Source: an uncultured Bacteroidales bacterium
GTDB taxonomy: Bacteria; Bacteroidota; Bacteroidia; Bacteroidales; P3
Reading direction: 5' to 3'
NCBI GenBank assembly: GCA_905234695.1
Contig: CAJOHZ010000009.1
Span: 1-63,661 of the forward strand
Length of the DNA stretch: 63,661 nt
The notes beneath the pieces were generated by a model. It made no database searches. It was given only the letters and a program-made list of their open reading frames with translations, and was not told the origin of the DNA. Both the position numbers and the translations under genes were made by a program. Below are positions 51,628 to 61,117 of this stretch, piece by piece; position 1 is the stretch's first letter, and the number at the start of each line of letters is the position of its first letter.

Positions 51628-53094
51628 TTAGCGCACGGTGAATTTGTATGTATCGCCGTTGAGACGGTACAGGTAGGTGCCTGGGGCATAGCCCTGCAGG
51701 TCCAGCCGATATTCTTTTGTATAGGCGGGAATCGTGGTTTTCTCCACCAGCTTGCCGTCGACGCTGTAGACTTGCAGCAGCATGTTGGTCTCGTGGTTCG
51801 AGGGAATCATGAGATATTCGCTGGCGGGGTTGGGGTAGGCGGGCGTGACTGCGGTGGCCTTGCAATCCTCGATGCTCACAGGCGTGGTGCCGAGGGGGTG
51901 AATTTTGTAGACCATGGCGTGTGCAGCGGTGAAACGGTAGCTGCCGGCGGCTTGGATGGAAGAGGCCGGGGCCAGGGTGAAGAAACCGTTGGAACCGCCG
52001 TCCCATCCCCAGTTGATGTAGAATTTCTTGGTGTCGGCTGCAGCGGTACCGGCAATGACGAATGCGTGGCCGGCAGCATCGCGACCGTGGGTGGTATCCG
52101 GGTCGCGGCCGCTGTAGTACACCGGGCGGCCGAAGTCGTCAATCTCGCTGTGGAGGATGTTAATCCAGTTGGCGTCGCTGACACCGGAGCGGGACAGGTA
52201 GGTTACCTCGGGGTCGTATTTCATGTAGGTGGAGAGTCCTTCAGGGACGTAGGTGCTCTGGGTGCCGCTACCATCCAAACCCCAGTGCATCTTCGTGATG
52301 ACGCCACAGGCAAAGCTGAGTTTCGACACTGCGTGGCGCTCGTCCCACGGGCTGGTGATAGACACCGTGTTGGGCATACTGTCATAGACGAACTTGTTGG
52401 AGTCGGTGCTGAATTTGTAGCGGATGGTGGATCCGTTCCATGCCACGGTGGCGGTGCCCTTGCCCTTCTCGGGGTATTTCCAGAAATGGACAATCATGGC
52501 GGTGGCGGTGGCCACGCAGCCTGCAATGCAGGGACGGCCGCCGATGCGGGGGCAGAGGATGTTATAGGTGGGCTTGTCGGGGTCGCCTTGGCCCCATTTG
52601 GCTTTCACCAGCACGGCGCCTTTGGTGGGGTCGCAGGTGAAGGTGCCGTCCATCAGCTCGGCCCATTGCTCGCGCACCTCGGCGGTGGCGGTAACCTGCT
52701 GGTTCTGGCACTCGCTAATCAGGTCGGCATAGCTCTCCAGCATATAGCGGCAGGCGGGGTTGACGGTCTCGGGGTTGAGGTCGCCGGTCGGCGAATAGGC
52801 CAACACGGGCTCCACACAGTCGGAAGCCGACACCACGACAAAGCCGTTGCCGGGAACGTTGAAGGCATACAGGGCCGGGATGCTCAAGGTGGGGTTGTCC
52901 AGCTGCTGGGCGAGTTCCAGCTTGTCGGCGTCCACAGGAGCCTTGGTGCCGGTGGCGGCATTGAAATAGAATGCTCCCACTTGTTTGGCTGTGGCAAGGT
53001 CGATGTTTTGCGCTTTCGCGGTTCCGAGCAGTGCCAGACATACCACAGTGGCGATGATGAATGTTTTGGTTATCAAAGTCTTGAATGCTTTCAT
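51628..53094 (-). CDS. C10 family cysteine protease (streptopain-like), T9SS cargo
   Basis: This 488-residue protein has the signal peptide MKAFKTLITKTFIIATVVCLALLGTAKAQ. A propeptide follows (with GNGFVVVSASDCVEPVLAYSPTG), then the catalytic domain. The active Cys is in CIAGCVATATAMIVHFW, the His in GRDAAGHAFVIAGT, with INWGWDGGSNGFFTL after it. The C-terminal 80 residues are a T9SS sorting domain: AYPNPASEYLMIPSN, VYSVDGKLVEKTTI, GYAPGTYLYRLNGD. It is likely secreted or surface-anchored via T9SS. Met 53094 is chosen because the signal peptide follows. Confidence 0.9.
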   Translation of the reverse strand: MKAFKTLITKTFIIATVVCLALLGTAKAQNIDLATAKQVGAFYFNAATGTKAPVDADKLELAQQLDNPTLSIPALYAFNVPGNGFVVVSASDCVEPVLAYSPTGDLNPETVNPACRYMLESYADLISECQNQQVTATAEVREQWAELMDGTFTCDPTKGAVLVKAKWGQGDPDKPTYNILCPRIGGRPCIAGCVATATAMIVHFWKYPEKGKGTATVAWNGSTIRYKFSTDSNKFVYDSMPNTVSITSPWDERHAVSKLSFACGVITKMHWGLDGSGTQSTYVPEGLSTYMKYDPEVTYLSRSGVSDANWINILHSEIDDFGRPVYYSGRDPDTTHGRDAAGHAFVIAGTAAADTKKFYINWGWDGGSNGFFTLAPASSIQAAGSYRFTAAHAMVYKIHPLGTTPVSIEDCKATAVTPAYPNPASEYLMIPSNHETNMLLQVYSVDGKLVEKTTIPAYTKEYRLDLQGYAPGTYLYRLNGDTYKFTVR

Positions 53095-53193
53095 AGGGGT
53101 GATAGTTAATGTTTTTCCAAAAGGCAAAAATACGAAAAAAAACTGATTTGCACAGGAGGCAAGCCTTAAAAAATGTGAACCTGAGCGGCGTTG

Positions 53194-54366
53194 TCAGGGC
53201 GATAAGAGCAGGAACATCCCCAACCCCAAGTAGTTGCCCACCATGTAGCCAAGCAGGCCGATGGTGATGCCGAGCACGATGACTTCCTTGTTGCCCAGCA
53301 GGGTCGCGACCATGGGCACGAAGGGGGGCGAGTTGACAAGGGTCACGGAGGTGACGAGGGTGGTGTCGCCGTCAAGGTGCAGCAGTTTGGCGAAAAGGAT
53401 TTGGAACACCAGCGAGCCAAAGACGATGAAGAGAATTAGCCAGAGGATATTGAGGCTGCCGGCGAGGTCCATCTGGCGGATGTTGCAGGCGTTGGCCACC
53501 GAGAAACAGAAGACATAGACGAAGTAGAGCCCGAGCGAAAAGGTCTTCGAGGTGTCGCGTCGGCGGATGGGAGGGAGGAACGAGGCCCCGATGGAGAGTG
53601 TGGTGAGCAACAGGATGAGCATCGGAGTGGAGATCCCCTCGGGGAAGAGGGTGGAGAGCAGGTAGGAGGCCCCCGCAATCAGCAGGGCGAGGGATACGGG
53701 CAGGAGGGAGGAATTGACAGTGTTTTTGATTGAGTTAATTGAAGTAATGGAAGTGATTGATTTGTTTCCATTATCTCCATTGTTTCCATTAATTCCATTC
53801 TTTCCATTGCTTCCATCCCTTTTTTGGGGCAGCAGTTTCCGGAAGACCGGCTTCCCGAAGCAGATGACGAAGATGAGGTAGATTCCTGTCACAATGAGGT
53901 CGTAGGAGGTGATATAGAGGTAGGTCTCGCTGTCCATGCCCACTCCGTGGGCGATGCTGCCCATGTTGGGGATGCCGCCGGTGTAGATGCCTACCGCCAC
54001 GGCGCATACCTGGGCAAAATGGCGTGCCTCGTCGTGGCCGCGGAAGAGGAAATAGCCTGCCACCACGGTGATGAGGATGGCTGCCATGCCGCTTCCGAAG
54101 GCTTTGAGAGCCTTGCCGGTGGACCACCCAGAGAGGTTGCAGGTGATGAGCATCAGGGGAATGGAAAGGGGAATGCAGACCTTGCCGGCCCAGTCGTTCA
54201 CCGTGGTCAGTCCGGGGGTGGAGAGCCACGGCGTGAGGTTGGCCGTCAGCAGGCCGATGATATAAAGCACCGCCATGGGGCTCACACGCTCAATCCAGCG
54301 CCATTTGCGGGACATGAACATCACCAGCGCGGGGATGCCGAGGAGGTAAAGGAGGTAGAGGGGCAA
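53194..54366 (-). CDS. DUF819 family membrane protein
   Basis: This 390-residue protein has about ten membrane spans (for example LYLLYLLGIPALVMFM, LNILWLILFIVFGSLVFQILFAK). GIYTGGIPNMGSIAHGVGM and TSVTLVNSPPFVPMVATLLGNKEVIVLG are motifs of DUF819, a permease-like family of unknown substrate. A central hydrophilic loop (about residues 183-222) is Asn/Gly/Ser/Ile-rich, encoded by near-repeats of TCCATT-type DNA. The start is TTG 54366; no ATG fits. Confidence 0.85.
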   Translation of the reverse strand: MPLYLLYLLGIPALVMFMSRKWRWIERVSPMAVLYIIGLLTANLTPWLSTPGLTTVNDWAGKVCIPLSIPLMLITCNLSGWSTGKALKAFGSGMAAILITVVAGYFLFRGHDEARHFAQVCAVAVGIYTGGIPNMGSIAHGVGMDSETYLYITSYDLIVTGIYLIFVICFGKPVFRKLLPQKRDGSNGKNGINGNNGDNGNKSITSITSINSIKNTVNSSLLPVSLALLIAGASYLLSTLFPEGISTPMLILLLTTLSIGASFLPPIRRRDTSKTFSLGLYFVYVFCFSVANACNIRQMDLAGSLNILWLILFIVFGSLVFQILFAKLLHLDGDTTLVTSVTLVNSPPFVPMVATLLGNKEVIVLGITIGLLGYMVGNYLGLGMFLLLSP

Positions 54367-54395
54367 ATTGAGAATCGAGAATTGAGAATTGAAAA

Positions 54396-57239
54396 TTAGG
54401 ACTTACGGGTGGCGGACAACTCCTCTTTGAGATACTGGGCGGTGTAGTTGTCGGGCTGTTCGGCCAGCGCCTCGGGGGTGCCTTCAAACACAACGCGGCC
54501 CCCCTCGCGGCCTCCTTCGGGTCCCATGTCGATAACCCAGTCGGCCACTTTGATGACATCCATGTTGTGTTCGATGACTAGCACGCTGTTGCCGCGGTCC
54601 ACCAGCCGTTGCAGCACCTCCAGCAGCACGCGGATGTCCTCGAAGTGCAGGCCGGTGGTGGGCTCGTCGAGGATATAGAGCGTGTTGCCCGTCTCGGGAC
54701 GGGCCAGTTCGGTGGCCAGCTTGATGCGCTGGGCCTCGCCGCCGCTGAGGGTGGTGGACTGCTGGCCGAGGGTGATATAGCCCAATCCCACCTCATGGAT
54801 GGTTTTGAGCTTGCGGTAGATACGGGGGTGCGACTCGAAGAAGTCCACCGCCTCGTTGATGGTCATGTCCAGCACATCGGCGATGCTCTTGCCTTTGTAG
54901 CGTATCTCCAGGGTCTCGCGGTTGTACCGCTTGCCGTTGCACATCTCGCAGTTTACGTACACATCGGGCAGGAAATTCATCTCGATGGTGCGCACGCCGG
55001 CACCCTTGCAGTGTTCGCAACGGCCGCCGCTGACGTTGAACGAGAAGCGGCCGGGCTTGTAGCCGCGGATGCGGGCACTGGGCAGCTGGGCGAAGAGGTT
55101 GCGTATCTCGTCAAAGACACCCGCATAGGTGGCGGGGTTGCTGCGTGGCGTGCGGCCGATGGGCGATTGGTCAATCTCGATGACTTTGTCGATGGCCTCC
55201 ACCCCCGCGATGGTGCGGTAGGGCAGGGGCGCTTTCTGCGAGTGGTGGAAGAGTTGGTTGAGGATGGGGTGGAGGGTCTCGTTGATGAGGGTGGATTTGC
55301 CGCTGCCGCTCACGCCGGTGACGCACACGAAGCGGCGTAGCGGGATGTCGAGGGTGACATCCTTCAGGTTGTTGCCCGTGGCACCTTCGAGGACGAGGTG
55401 GTCGGGCAGGGAGGTGAGATTGGCGGGGCTGGAAGCCACGGGTCTCCTCGCGGGGATGGGGATGTCCTTCACGCGGTTGAGGTAGTCCAGCGTCAGGGTG
55501 TGCTGACGGGCGTGAACCAGTTGGTCGTGGGTACCCTGGAAGATGATTTTCCCGCCGTGCACACCGGCTCCGGGGCCGATGTCCACCACGTAGTCGCCAT
55601 TCATAATCATGTCGCGGTCGTGTTCCACCACAATCACGCTGTTGCCCAGGTCGCGCAGCTCTTGCAAGGCATGGATAAGGCGTTGGTTGTCTCGTTGGTG
55701 CAGACCGATGCTGGGCTCGTCGAGGATATACAGCACGTTGACCAGCCGCGCCCCTATCTGGGTGGCCAGCCGGATGCGTTGCGACTCGCCGCCTGAAAGA
55801 CTTCCGCTGCTGCGGTTGAGGGAGAGATAGCCCACCCCCACGTCAATCATGAAACCGGTGCGTGTCAGTATCTCGCGCAGTATCTCGTGGGCGACGGTGC
55901 GCTGGGCGCCGTCCAGCCGCTCTTCGAGGTGCGACAGCCGCTCGTGCAGCTCGGTGAGGTCCAGTCTGGCCATCTCGCCGATATGCATCCCGTCCACCTT
56001 GAAGGCCAGGCTTTCGGGTTTGAGGCGATGGCCGTGGCATTCGGGGCAGGGGATGGTGTTCATGAACGATGCCGCCCATTTCTGCAGGGCCGCCGAACTC
56101 TCATCCGAGGCCATCTGCATGATATAGTTCACGATGCCTTGGAAACTGCTGCCATGCTGCATCTCGTAGGCGTCCTCCAGCCCGGTGAAGTCAGAGGTGC
56201 CGTAGAGGATGGTGTTCATGGCGTCTTCCGAGAAACTCGACACGGGGTCGTCGACGGTGAAGTGGTAGTAGCGCCCCAGATTCTCCATTTTACGGTAGAA
56301 GTAGTTGGTGGGGCTGTACTTCCCCAGCACCTCGAAGGCCCCCTCGCGGATGCTCCGCTCGGGGTGGGGTATCAGCTTGTGGATGTCGATTTGGGCTATC
56401 TGTCCCAGTCCGTTGCATTTGGGGCAGGCCCCGTAGGGCGAGTTGAAAGAGAACGTATTGGGTTCTGGCTCGGGGTATGAGATACCAGTGACGGGGTCCA
56501 TCAGCTGGCGGCTGTAGTAGGCGGTGTCGGTGCCGTCCAGTATCATCAGCACCCCCTTGCCCTGCTTGAAGGCGGCGCGTACCGCCTCTTTCAGCCGGTC
56601 GGTGTTCTTGCCCACGCGCACGCGGTCGATGACCAGTTCGATGTCGTGGGTCTTGTAGCGGTCCACCTGCATGTTGTAGGTGAGTTCCCGCACCTCGCCG
56701 TCTACGCGCACGCGCAGGAATCCTTTCTTTGCCACTTGGGCAAACAGCTCGCGGTAGTGTCCCTTGCGGCTCTTCACCAGCGGGGCCAGCACGGTGATGT
56801 CCTTGCCGGCATAGTGCTCGTTGATGAGGGCGAGAATCTGCTCTTCGGTGTATTTTACCATGCGCTCGCCGCTCAAGTGCGAGTAGGCGATGCCTATGCG
56901 GGCATACAGCAGTCGCACGAAGTCGTATATCTCGGTCACGGTGCCCACCGTCGAGCGGGGGTTCTTGTTGGTGGTCTTCTGCTCGATGGAGATGACGGGG
57001 CTGAGGCCGTTGATGCTGTCCACGTCGGGCCGCTCGATGTTGCCGATAAAATGGCGCGCGTAGGCCGAGAAGGTCTCCATGTACCTCCGCTGCCCCTCAG
57101 CGTGGATGGTGTCGAACGCCAGGCTGGACTTGCCGCTGCCGCTCAAGCCGGTGAATACCACCAGCTGGTTGCGGGGGATGTCGAGGTCGACATTCTGCAG
57201 ATTGTGTTCGCGTGCGCCGAGTATTTCGATGTTAGCCAA
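54396..57239 (-). CDS. uvrA: Excinuclease ABC subunit A (UvrA)
   Basis: This 947-residue protein has two ABC ATPase halves. The first Walker A is [12 protein letters not shown] (about residues 33-44), and the second is [12 protein letters not shown]. Zinc-finger Cys pairs are visible in CPKCNG, CPECHG, CEHCKG and [18 protein letters not shown]. Signature motifs [12 protein letters not shown] and [12 protein letters not shown] and Walker [16 protein letters not shown] and [15 protein letters not shown] are intact. The start is TTG 57239 (M-A-N-I-E-I-L-G); it lies 21 bp after the transglycosylase stop. It scans DNA for damage with UvrB. Confidence 0.97.
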   Translation of the reverse strand: MANIEILGAREHNLQNVDLDIPRNQLVVFTGLSGSGKSSLAFDTIHAEGQRRYMETFSAYARHFIGNIERPDVDSINGLSPVISIEQKTTNKNPRSTVGTVTEIYDFVRLLYARIGIAYSHLSGERMVKYTEEQILALINEHYAGKDITVLAPLVKSRKGHYRELFAQVAKKGFLRVRVDGEVRELTYNMQVDRYKTHDIELVIDRVRVGKNTDRLKEAVRAAFKQGKGVLMILDGTDTAYYSRQLMDPVTGISYPEPEPNTFSFNSPYGACPKCNGLGQIAQIDIHKLIPHPERSIREGAFEVLGKYSPTNYFYRKMENLGRYYHFTVDDPVSSFSEDAMNTILYGTSDFTGLEDAYEMQHGSSFQGIVNYIMQMASDESSAALQKWAASFMNTIPCPECHGHRLKPESLAFKVDGMHIGEMARLDLTELHERLSHLEERLDGAQRTVAHEILREILTRTGFMIDVGVGYLSLNRSSGSLSGGESQRIRLATQIGARLVNVLYILDEPSIGLHQRDNQRLIHALQELRDLGNSVIVVEHDRDMIMNGDYVVDIGPGAGVHGGKIIFQGTHDQLVHARQHTLTLDYLNRVKDIPIPARRPVASSPANLTSLPDHLVLEGATGNNLKDVTLDIPLRRFVCVTGVSGSGKSTLINETLHPILNQLFHHSQKAPLPYRTIAGVEAIDKVIEIDQSPIGRTPRSNPATYAGVFDEIRNLFAQLPSARIRGYKPGRFSFNVSGGRCEHCKGAGVRTIEMNFLPDVYVNCEMCNGKRYNRETLEIRYKGKSIADVLDMTINEAVDFFESHPRIYRKLKTIHEVGLGYITLGQQSTTLSGGEAQRIKLATELARPETGNTLYILDEPTTGLHFEDIRVLLEVLQRLVDRGNSVLVIEHNMDVIKVADWVIDMGPEGGREGGRVVFEGTPEALAEQPDNYTAQYLKEELSATRKS

Positions 57240-57260
57240 GGCAGGATGATTTCTCAGGGA

Positions 57261-58235
57261 TTAGATGTGGGTGAGGATGCTGGTGTCTTTCTTCCCTTTG
57301 GTGAGGGTTTTGTATAGGGTGCCGTTGTCGACGGGCAGGCGGACGGTATAGCTCTTGTTGGCTTTGTTGCGCAGGTGGTCCGAGGTGAGCCAGGGGTTGA
57401 GGGTGATGAGCATCTTGTAGGTGGTGCCGTTCTCTTTGGCAAACTGGTAGAGGTCCACGTTCTGCCCCTCCAGGGTGGCGGTGCGTGTGGGGATGGGCGG
57501 GTATAGGTCGCACCGGCGCAGCTGGTAGCCATACTGGCGGGGATGCTGCATGATGGTCTTCATGGCCAGGATGCGGTACACATAGCGAGATGTCTCGGTG
57601 TTGAGGCGGGTGTCGTAGTAGCTCTCGACCCCCTGCTGGCCCATCCGTTTGCTGAGGCCTCCCTCGCCGCAGTTGTAGGCTGCCGCCGCTGCCGACCAGC
57701 TGTGGAAGCGGGCGTAGAGGCTCTTGAGGTATTTGCAGGCCGCCTCGGTCGAGGCTTCCAGGTCGTTGCGCATGTCAATCTCGTCGTTCACCTCCAGTCC
57801 GTAGGTGGTGCCTGTGCTCTTGATGAACTGCCAGAACCCCTGGGCCTTGGCGGGCGAGGTGGCGTTGGTGAGGCCGCTCTCGATAACACAGAGGTACTTG
57901 AAGTCCTCGGGGATGCCGTTCTTCTTTAGGATGGGTTCGATGGTGGGGAAATAGCGGTTGGCCCGTTTGAAATACTGCACGGTGGCCGACTGGCGGTACA
58001 TGTTGACGATAAGTTCGTTGTCGAGGGCTTCGCGCACATAGTAGACCTCCAGCGGCACTCGCTCGCCGGCAAAGTAGAGCGTGTCGGGGATGACGGGGGC
58101 ATAGACGCGGTAGTCGGTCATGATGGCGCGCCGTTGCAGCTCGTCGCTGTCCTCCTTCTGGGTGGCGAAGATAAAGACCTCGCCGGCGATGGCTATCGAG
58201 GCCAGTACAATGGCAACTATGGAAATCTTCTTCAT
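57261..58235 (-). CDS. Membrane-bound lytic murein transglycosylase with LysM end (MltD-like)
   Basis: This 324-residue protein has an N-terminal signal/anchor helix (MKKISIVAIVLASIAIAGEVFIF). The SLT domain includes FKYLCVIESGLTNATSPAKAQGFWQFIKSTGTTYGLEV (catalytic Glu in VIESG), AACKYLKSLYARF and AAAAAYNCGEGG. The LysM-like end is VDLYQFAKENGTTYKMLITLNPWLTSDHLRN. It cleaves peptidoglycan glycan strands in the periplasm. The annotated frame has MSA before the true Met 58235. Confidence 0.9.
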   Translation of the reverse strand: MKKISIVAIVLASIAIAGEVFIFATQKEDSDELQRRAIMTDYRVYAPVIPDTLYFAGERVPLEVYYVREALDNELIVNMYRQSATVQYFKRANRYFPTIEPILKKNGIPEDFKYLCVIESGLTNATSPAKAQGFWQFIKSTGTTYGLEVNDEIDMRNDLEASTEAACKYLKSLYARFHSWSAAAAAYNCGEGGLSKRMGQQGVESYYDTRLNTETSRYVYRILAMKTIMQHPRQYGYQLRRCDLYPPIPTRTATLEGQNVDLYQFAKENGTTYKMLITLNPWLTSDHLRNKANKSYTVRLPVDNGTLYKTLTKGKKDTSILTHI

Positions 58236-58256
58236 GGCGCTCAAGGGTGGGTGGGG

Positions 58257-59471
58257 TTATGCAAGACAGCGCGCTACAATCAACTCCGCCACCTCGGCCT
58301 TCGACAGCAGGGGGGAGGTGTGGCGCGAGCCGTCGCTGCCGAAGATGGTGACGCGGTTGGTGTCGACACCAAAGCCGGACCCCTCGTCGCGCAGCGAGTT
58401 GAGGATGATATAGTCCAGCCGCTTCCGCTCCAGCTTGGCCAGGGCGTTGTCGGCCTCGTGGTCTGTCTCAAGGGCGAAGCCGATGAGGCGTTGCCCCTTC
58501 TGTTTCATCTGTCCGAGGGTGGCCAGTATGTCGGGGTTCTGCACCAACTCCAGCGTCATGCCGCTGTCGCCCTGCTTCTTCAGTTTGTGGTCGGCGGTCT
58601 GTGCGGGACGGTAGTCGGCCACGGCGGCAGCCAGGATGGCGGCTTGGCAGGAGGGAAACAGTGCAGTGGCGGCGGCGTACATCTCCCGTGCGCTCTCCAC
58701 ATCGGTGCGGTGGATGGCGGGATGGGTGGTGCGGCAGGCTGTGGGGCCGGCCACCAGCTCGACGGCGAAGCCTTTCTTGGCCAACGCCTCGGCGAGGGCG
58801 AAACCCATCTTGCCCGACGAATAGTTGCCGATAAACCGCACGGCGTCAATCTTCTCATAAGTAGGCCCCGCGGTGACGAGAACCTTTGGTAATTCAGAAT
58901 GGGTAGTTGGGAATTGAGAATTGGTTTGTGTGGTCGGATTTTCAACTTTCAATTCCAAATGTTCCATTATCTCCTCGGGTTCGGGCATCCGGCCGATGCC
59001 TTCGGTGCCGCAGGCCAGCGACCCGCTTGCGGGCGGGATGATATGCACCCCGTCGGCCTCCAGGCGGGCGAGGTTGCGCTGCACGGCGGGGTTCTCCCAC
59101 ATCTGGGTGTTCATGGCGGGGGCCAGGTAGAGCGGCTTGCCCGTGAAGGCGAGGAGGAGGGCGCTCAGGGCATCGTCGGCGATGCCGCCCGCCAGCTTGC
59201 CGATGATATTGGCCGTGGCGGGTGCTACCACCATTATCTCGCCCCAGTCTTTCAGGGAGATATGCTCGGTGGTGTGGTCGTTTCCGTCGGCAAAGAGGTC
59301 GGCATAGAGACGGCGCCCCGAGACGGTCTCAAGGGTCAGCGGGGTGACGAACTGCAGCGCGTGGCGCGTGGCGACACACTGCACCTCGTGGCCTGCCTTG
59401 CGCAGCAGGCGCACCAGCTGCGGACTCTTGTAGGCGGCAATGCCGCCCGTGATGCCGACGAGGATGCGCAT
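58257..59471 (-). CDS. coaBC: Bifunctional CoaBC (phosphopantothenoylcysteine decarboxylase/synthase)
   Basis: This 404-residue protein has an N-terminal CoaC flavoprotein half (ILVGITGGIAAYKSPQLVRLLRKAGHEV, active-site AMNTQMWENPAVQRNL, GSLACGTEGIGRMPEPEEI). The C-terminal CoaB half has VTAGPTYEKIDAVRFIGNYSSGKMGFALA. The linker near residues 173-194 (ELKVENPTTQTNSQFPTTHSE) is low complexity and encoded by ATTGAGA-like repeats that match the intergenic microsatellites. It makes 4'-phosphopantetheine for coenzyme A. Followed by rpoZ and bamD on the same strand. Confidence 0.96.
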   Translation of the reverse strand: MRILVGITGGIAAYKSPQLVRLLRKAGHEVQCVATRHALQFVTPLTLETVSGRRLYADLFADGNDHTTEHISLKDWGEIMVVAPATANIIGKLAGGIADDALSALLLAFTGKPLYLAPAMNTQMWENPAVQRNLARLEADGVHIIPPASGSLACGTEGIGRMPEPEEIMEHLELKVENPTTQTNSQFPTTHSELPKVLVTAGPTYEKIDAVRFIGNYSSGKMGFALAEALAKKGFAVELVAGPTACRTTHPAIHRTDVESAREMYAAATALFPSCQAAILAAAVADYRPAQTADHKLKKQGDSGMTLELVQNPDILATLGQMKQKGQRLIGFALETDHEADNALAKLERKRLDYIILNSLRDEGSGFGVDTNRVTIFGSDGSRHTSPLLSKAEVAELIVARCLA

Positions 59472-59474
59472 GGC

Positions 59475-59852
59475 TTATTGCTGTTCAGCGATGACCTTGT
59501 TCTCCAAGTCTTCCATCTTCTGCTGGGCCAGGTCCTCCTTGGCGGGGTTCCGGTAGTAGAGTTCGTGGTCGAGGTACTCCTCGGTGGCTTCCAGCACAGG
59601 CTTGGGCATCTGCTCGTAGTGGCGTACGATGTCAATCTGCTCGCGGTTCTCGAACATATCGTCCACGTTCTCGCCGCCGGTGGCAAACTCCTCGATGCGT
59701 TTGTGCAGCTCTTTCTTCTCCTCCACGGCAATCTGGTTGGCACGTTTGGTGAGCATCGCCACGGTCTCGTATATGTTGTCGGTCATCTGGCTGAAATCTG
59801 CGGTGTTGCGTGTGACGGTGGTGTTGGGGGTTCTTTTCTTGGTTTCTTCCAT
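59475..59852 (-). CDS. rpoZ: RNA polymerase omega-like (Rpb6) subunit
   Basis: This 125-residue acidic protein contains TADFSQMTDNIYETVAMLTKRANQIAVEEKKELHKRIEEF, the Rpb6/omega fold core (N..E......RA.QI......EL...I.E). The C-terminal extension (EATEEYLDHELYYRNPAKEDLAQQK) is usual for Bacteroidota omega-like proteins. It sits between bamD and coaBC, the common order in the phylum. It assembles with and stabilises RNA polymerase. Confidence 0.75.
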   Translation of the reverse strand: MEETKKRTPNTTVTRNTADFSQMTDNIYETVAMLTKRANQIAVEEKKELHKRIEEFATGGENVDDMFENREQIDIVRHYEQMPKPVLEATEEYLDHELYYRNPAKEDLAQQKMEDLENKVIAEQQ

Positions 59853-59890
59853 GGGTTATTGTTTTTTTGATTTTTGTCGGTTGGGTGTGG

Positions 59891-60697
59891 TTATCGGGTT
59901 TCCAGTTTCGCGATGGCGGCCTTGGACTTGGTGTAGTAGTCTTGGGCGCGGGCGAGGTATTTCGAGTCGCGGAAGGAGGTCACGAAGCGGTCGAAGTCGT
60001 TCACCACCTGCTGCAGGCGGTCCTTCATCTTGTCCTCGCGGCTGTTGATGCCGTATTGGTATCCGCTGGCCAGCATATAGAACATCGCGTCCTCCTTATA
60101 GGGCGAATCGGGGTAGTTGTTCAGGAAATTCTGTAGCGACACGTATGCGGCGTTGTATTGCTCGGTGAGGTAGTAGCCGTAGGCAATGTCGTAGTCCTTG
60201 CGCATCAGCTTGGCGCGCATCTCGTCGAGGTAGCCGTTGATTTCGGGCACATGCACGCTGGTGGGGTAGCGGTCCAGATAGGACTCGAAGTCGGTGATGG
60301 CTTCGGTGGTCTGCTTCTGGTCCAGGTAGTATTCGGGCGATTCGTGGTACTTGCACATCGCCGCGTTGTATAGCGCCTCTTCGGCGCGGTCGTTGTAGGG
60401 GTAGTGTTTGTAGAAGGTGCGGAACTGGTATCCTGCCGAGAAGTAATCCTGCTCCTGCATCAGCGACATGGCATAGTACCAGGCGATGTCCTCGGAGTGC
60501 TCCTTTCCGTGATAGTGCATGATGAGGTTTTCGAACAGCTGGATGGCTTTGGTATAGTTGTGCGCCTCGTAATATTTCATGGCCGCCTCGTACTTGGCAT
60601 CCGAATCCGCGCTCTTCAGCAATTTCTCGTAGCGGGTGCAACCCGATAGAATAGCGATAGTTAGGACGATAAGCCCTAATTTGGAAATGATTCTCAT
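59891..60697 (-). CDS. bamD: Outer-membrane assembly lipoprotein BamD
   Basis: This 268-residue protein has a lipoprotein signal (MRIISKLGLIVLTIAILSGC, Cys 20). Tetratricopeptide repeats follow (YEAAMKYYEAHNYTKAIQLFENLIMHY, ALYNAAMCKYHESPEYYLDQKQT, SYLDRYPTSVHVPEINGYLDEMRAKL). This matches the BamD/YfiO family that docks to BamA at the periplasmic side. It is first in the bamD-rpoZ-coaBC operon. Met 60697 lies only six bases after the -7 element. Confidence 0.92.
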   Translation of the reverse strand: MRIISKLGLIVLTIAILSGCTRYEKLLKSADSDAKYEAAMKYYEAHNYTKAIQLFENLIMHYHGKEHSEDIAWYYAMSLMQEQDYFSAGYQFRTFYKHYPYNDRAEEALYNAAMCKYHESPEYYLDQKQTTEAITDFESYLDRYPTSVHVPEINGYLDEMRAKLMRKDYDIAYGYYLTEQYNAAYVSLQNFLNNYPDSPYKEDAMFYMLASGYQYGINSREDKMKDRLQQVVNDFDRFVTSFRDSKYLARAQDYYTKSKAAIAKLETR

Positions 60698-60703
60698 AAC
60701 TTG

Positions 60704-60711
60704 CAAAAATA
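60704..60711 (-). promoter_or_regulatory. -7 promoter element of the bamD operon
   Basis: The minus strand reads TATTTTTG six bases before the bamD ATG, so the transcript may be leaderless or nearly so. Confidence 0.5.
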
Positions 60712-60844
60712 CACTTTTTTTTTTATTTTAGATAGATTTTATTTATTTACACGCCTATTTACGCCCTCCTGCAGAGCGGGAGAGATTAGGTTGAATGGTT
60801 TATCACTAAAAACAGAAAGCTAAAATTCACCACCAAGGGAGAGG

Positions 60845-61006
60845 TCTCGGTGTAGTCCTTATGCGACGTTTATGTGCCTTTTACACTTCTCCGACGTTTC
60901 TCCGACACTTCTCCGACTCATGTCGGGAGAAGTGCGGGAGAAATGCTGGGTATGCGTGAGATAAGAGTAAAAGGCACGGAGAATGCGCATAAAAGCCACA
61001 CCGAGA
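60845..61006. repeat. 162-bp nested intergenic palindrome (locus 3)
   Basis: In the gene-free stretch 60712-61117, four inverted-repeat pairs nest: TCTCGGTGT (60845) with ACACCGAGA (60998), TTATGCG (60859) with CGCATAA (60986), GTGCCTTTTAC (60874) with GTAAAAGGCAC (60967), and a central arm of CTTCTCCGAC-type units (60897-60917) with its near mirror (60922-60943). Units of CTTCTCCGAC repeat in tandem on the left. Confidence 0.8.
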
Positions 61007-61117
61007 GCAGGGTGGTACGCAAGAGTCCCGCCTGCATACCTTGGCGGCGAGGACGTGTCATTGCAGGCGGGTGGCTTCCGTTGTGGGTGGCAACGTCTGT
61101 CGGTGCCCAACAGCGGA

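Noticed and set aside
60845-61006. Integron attC site
   Set aside because: The palindrome lacks the GTTRRRY/RYYYAAC ends expected of attC sites, and no integrase is visible.
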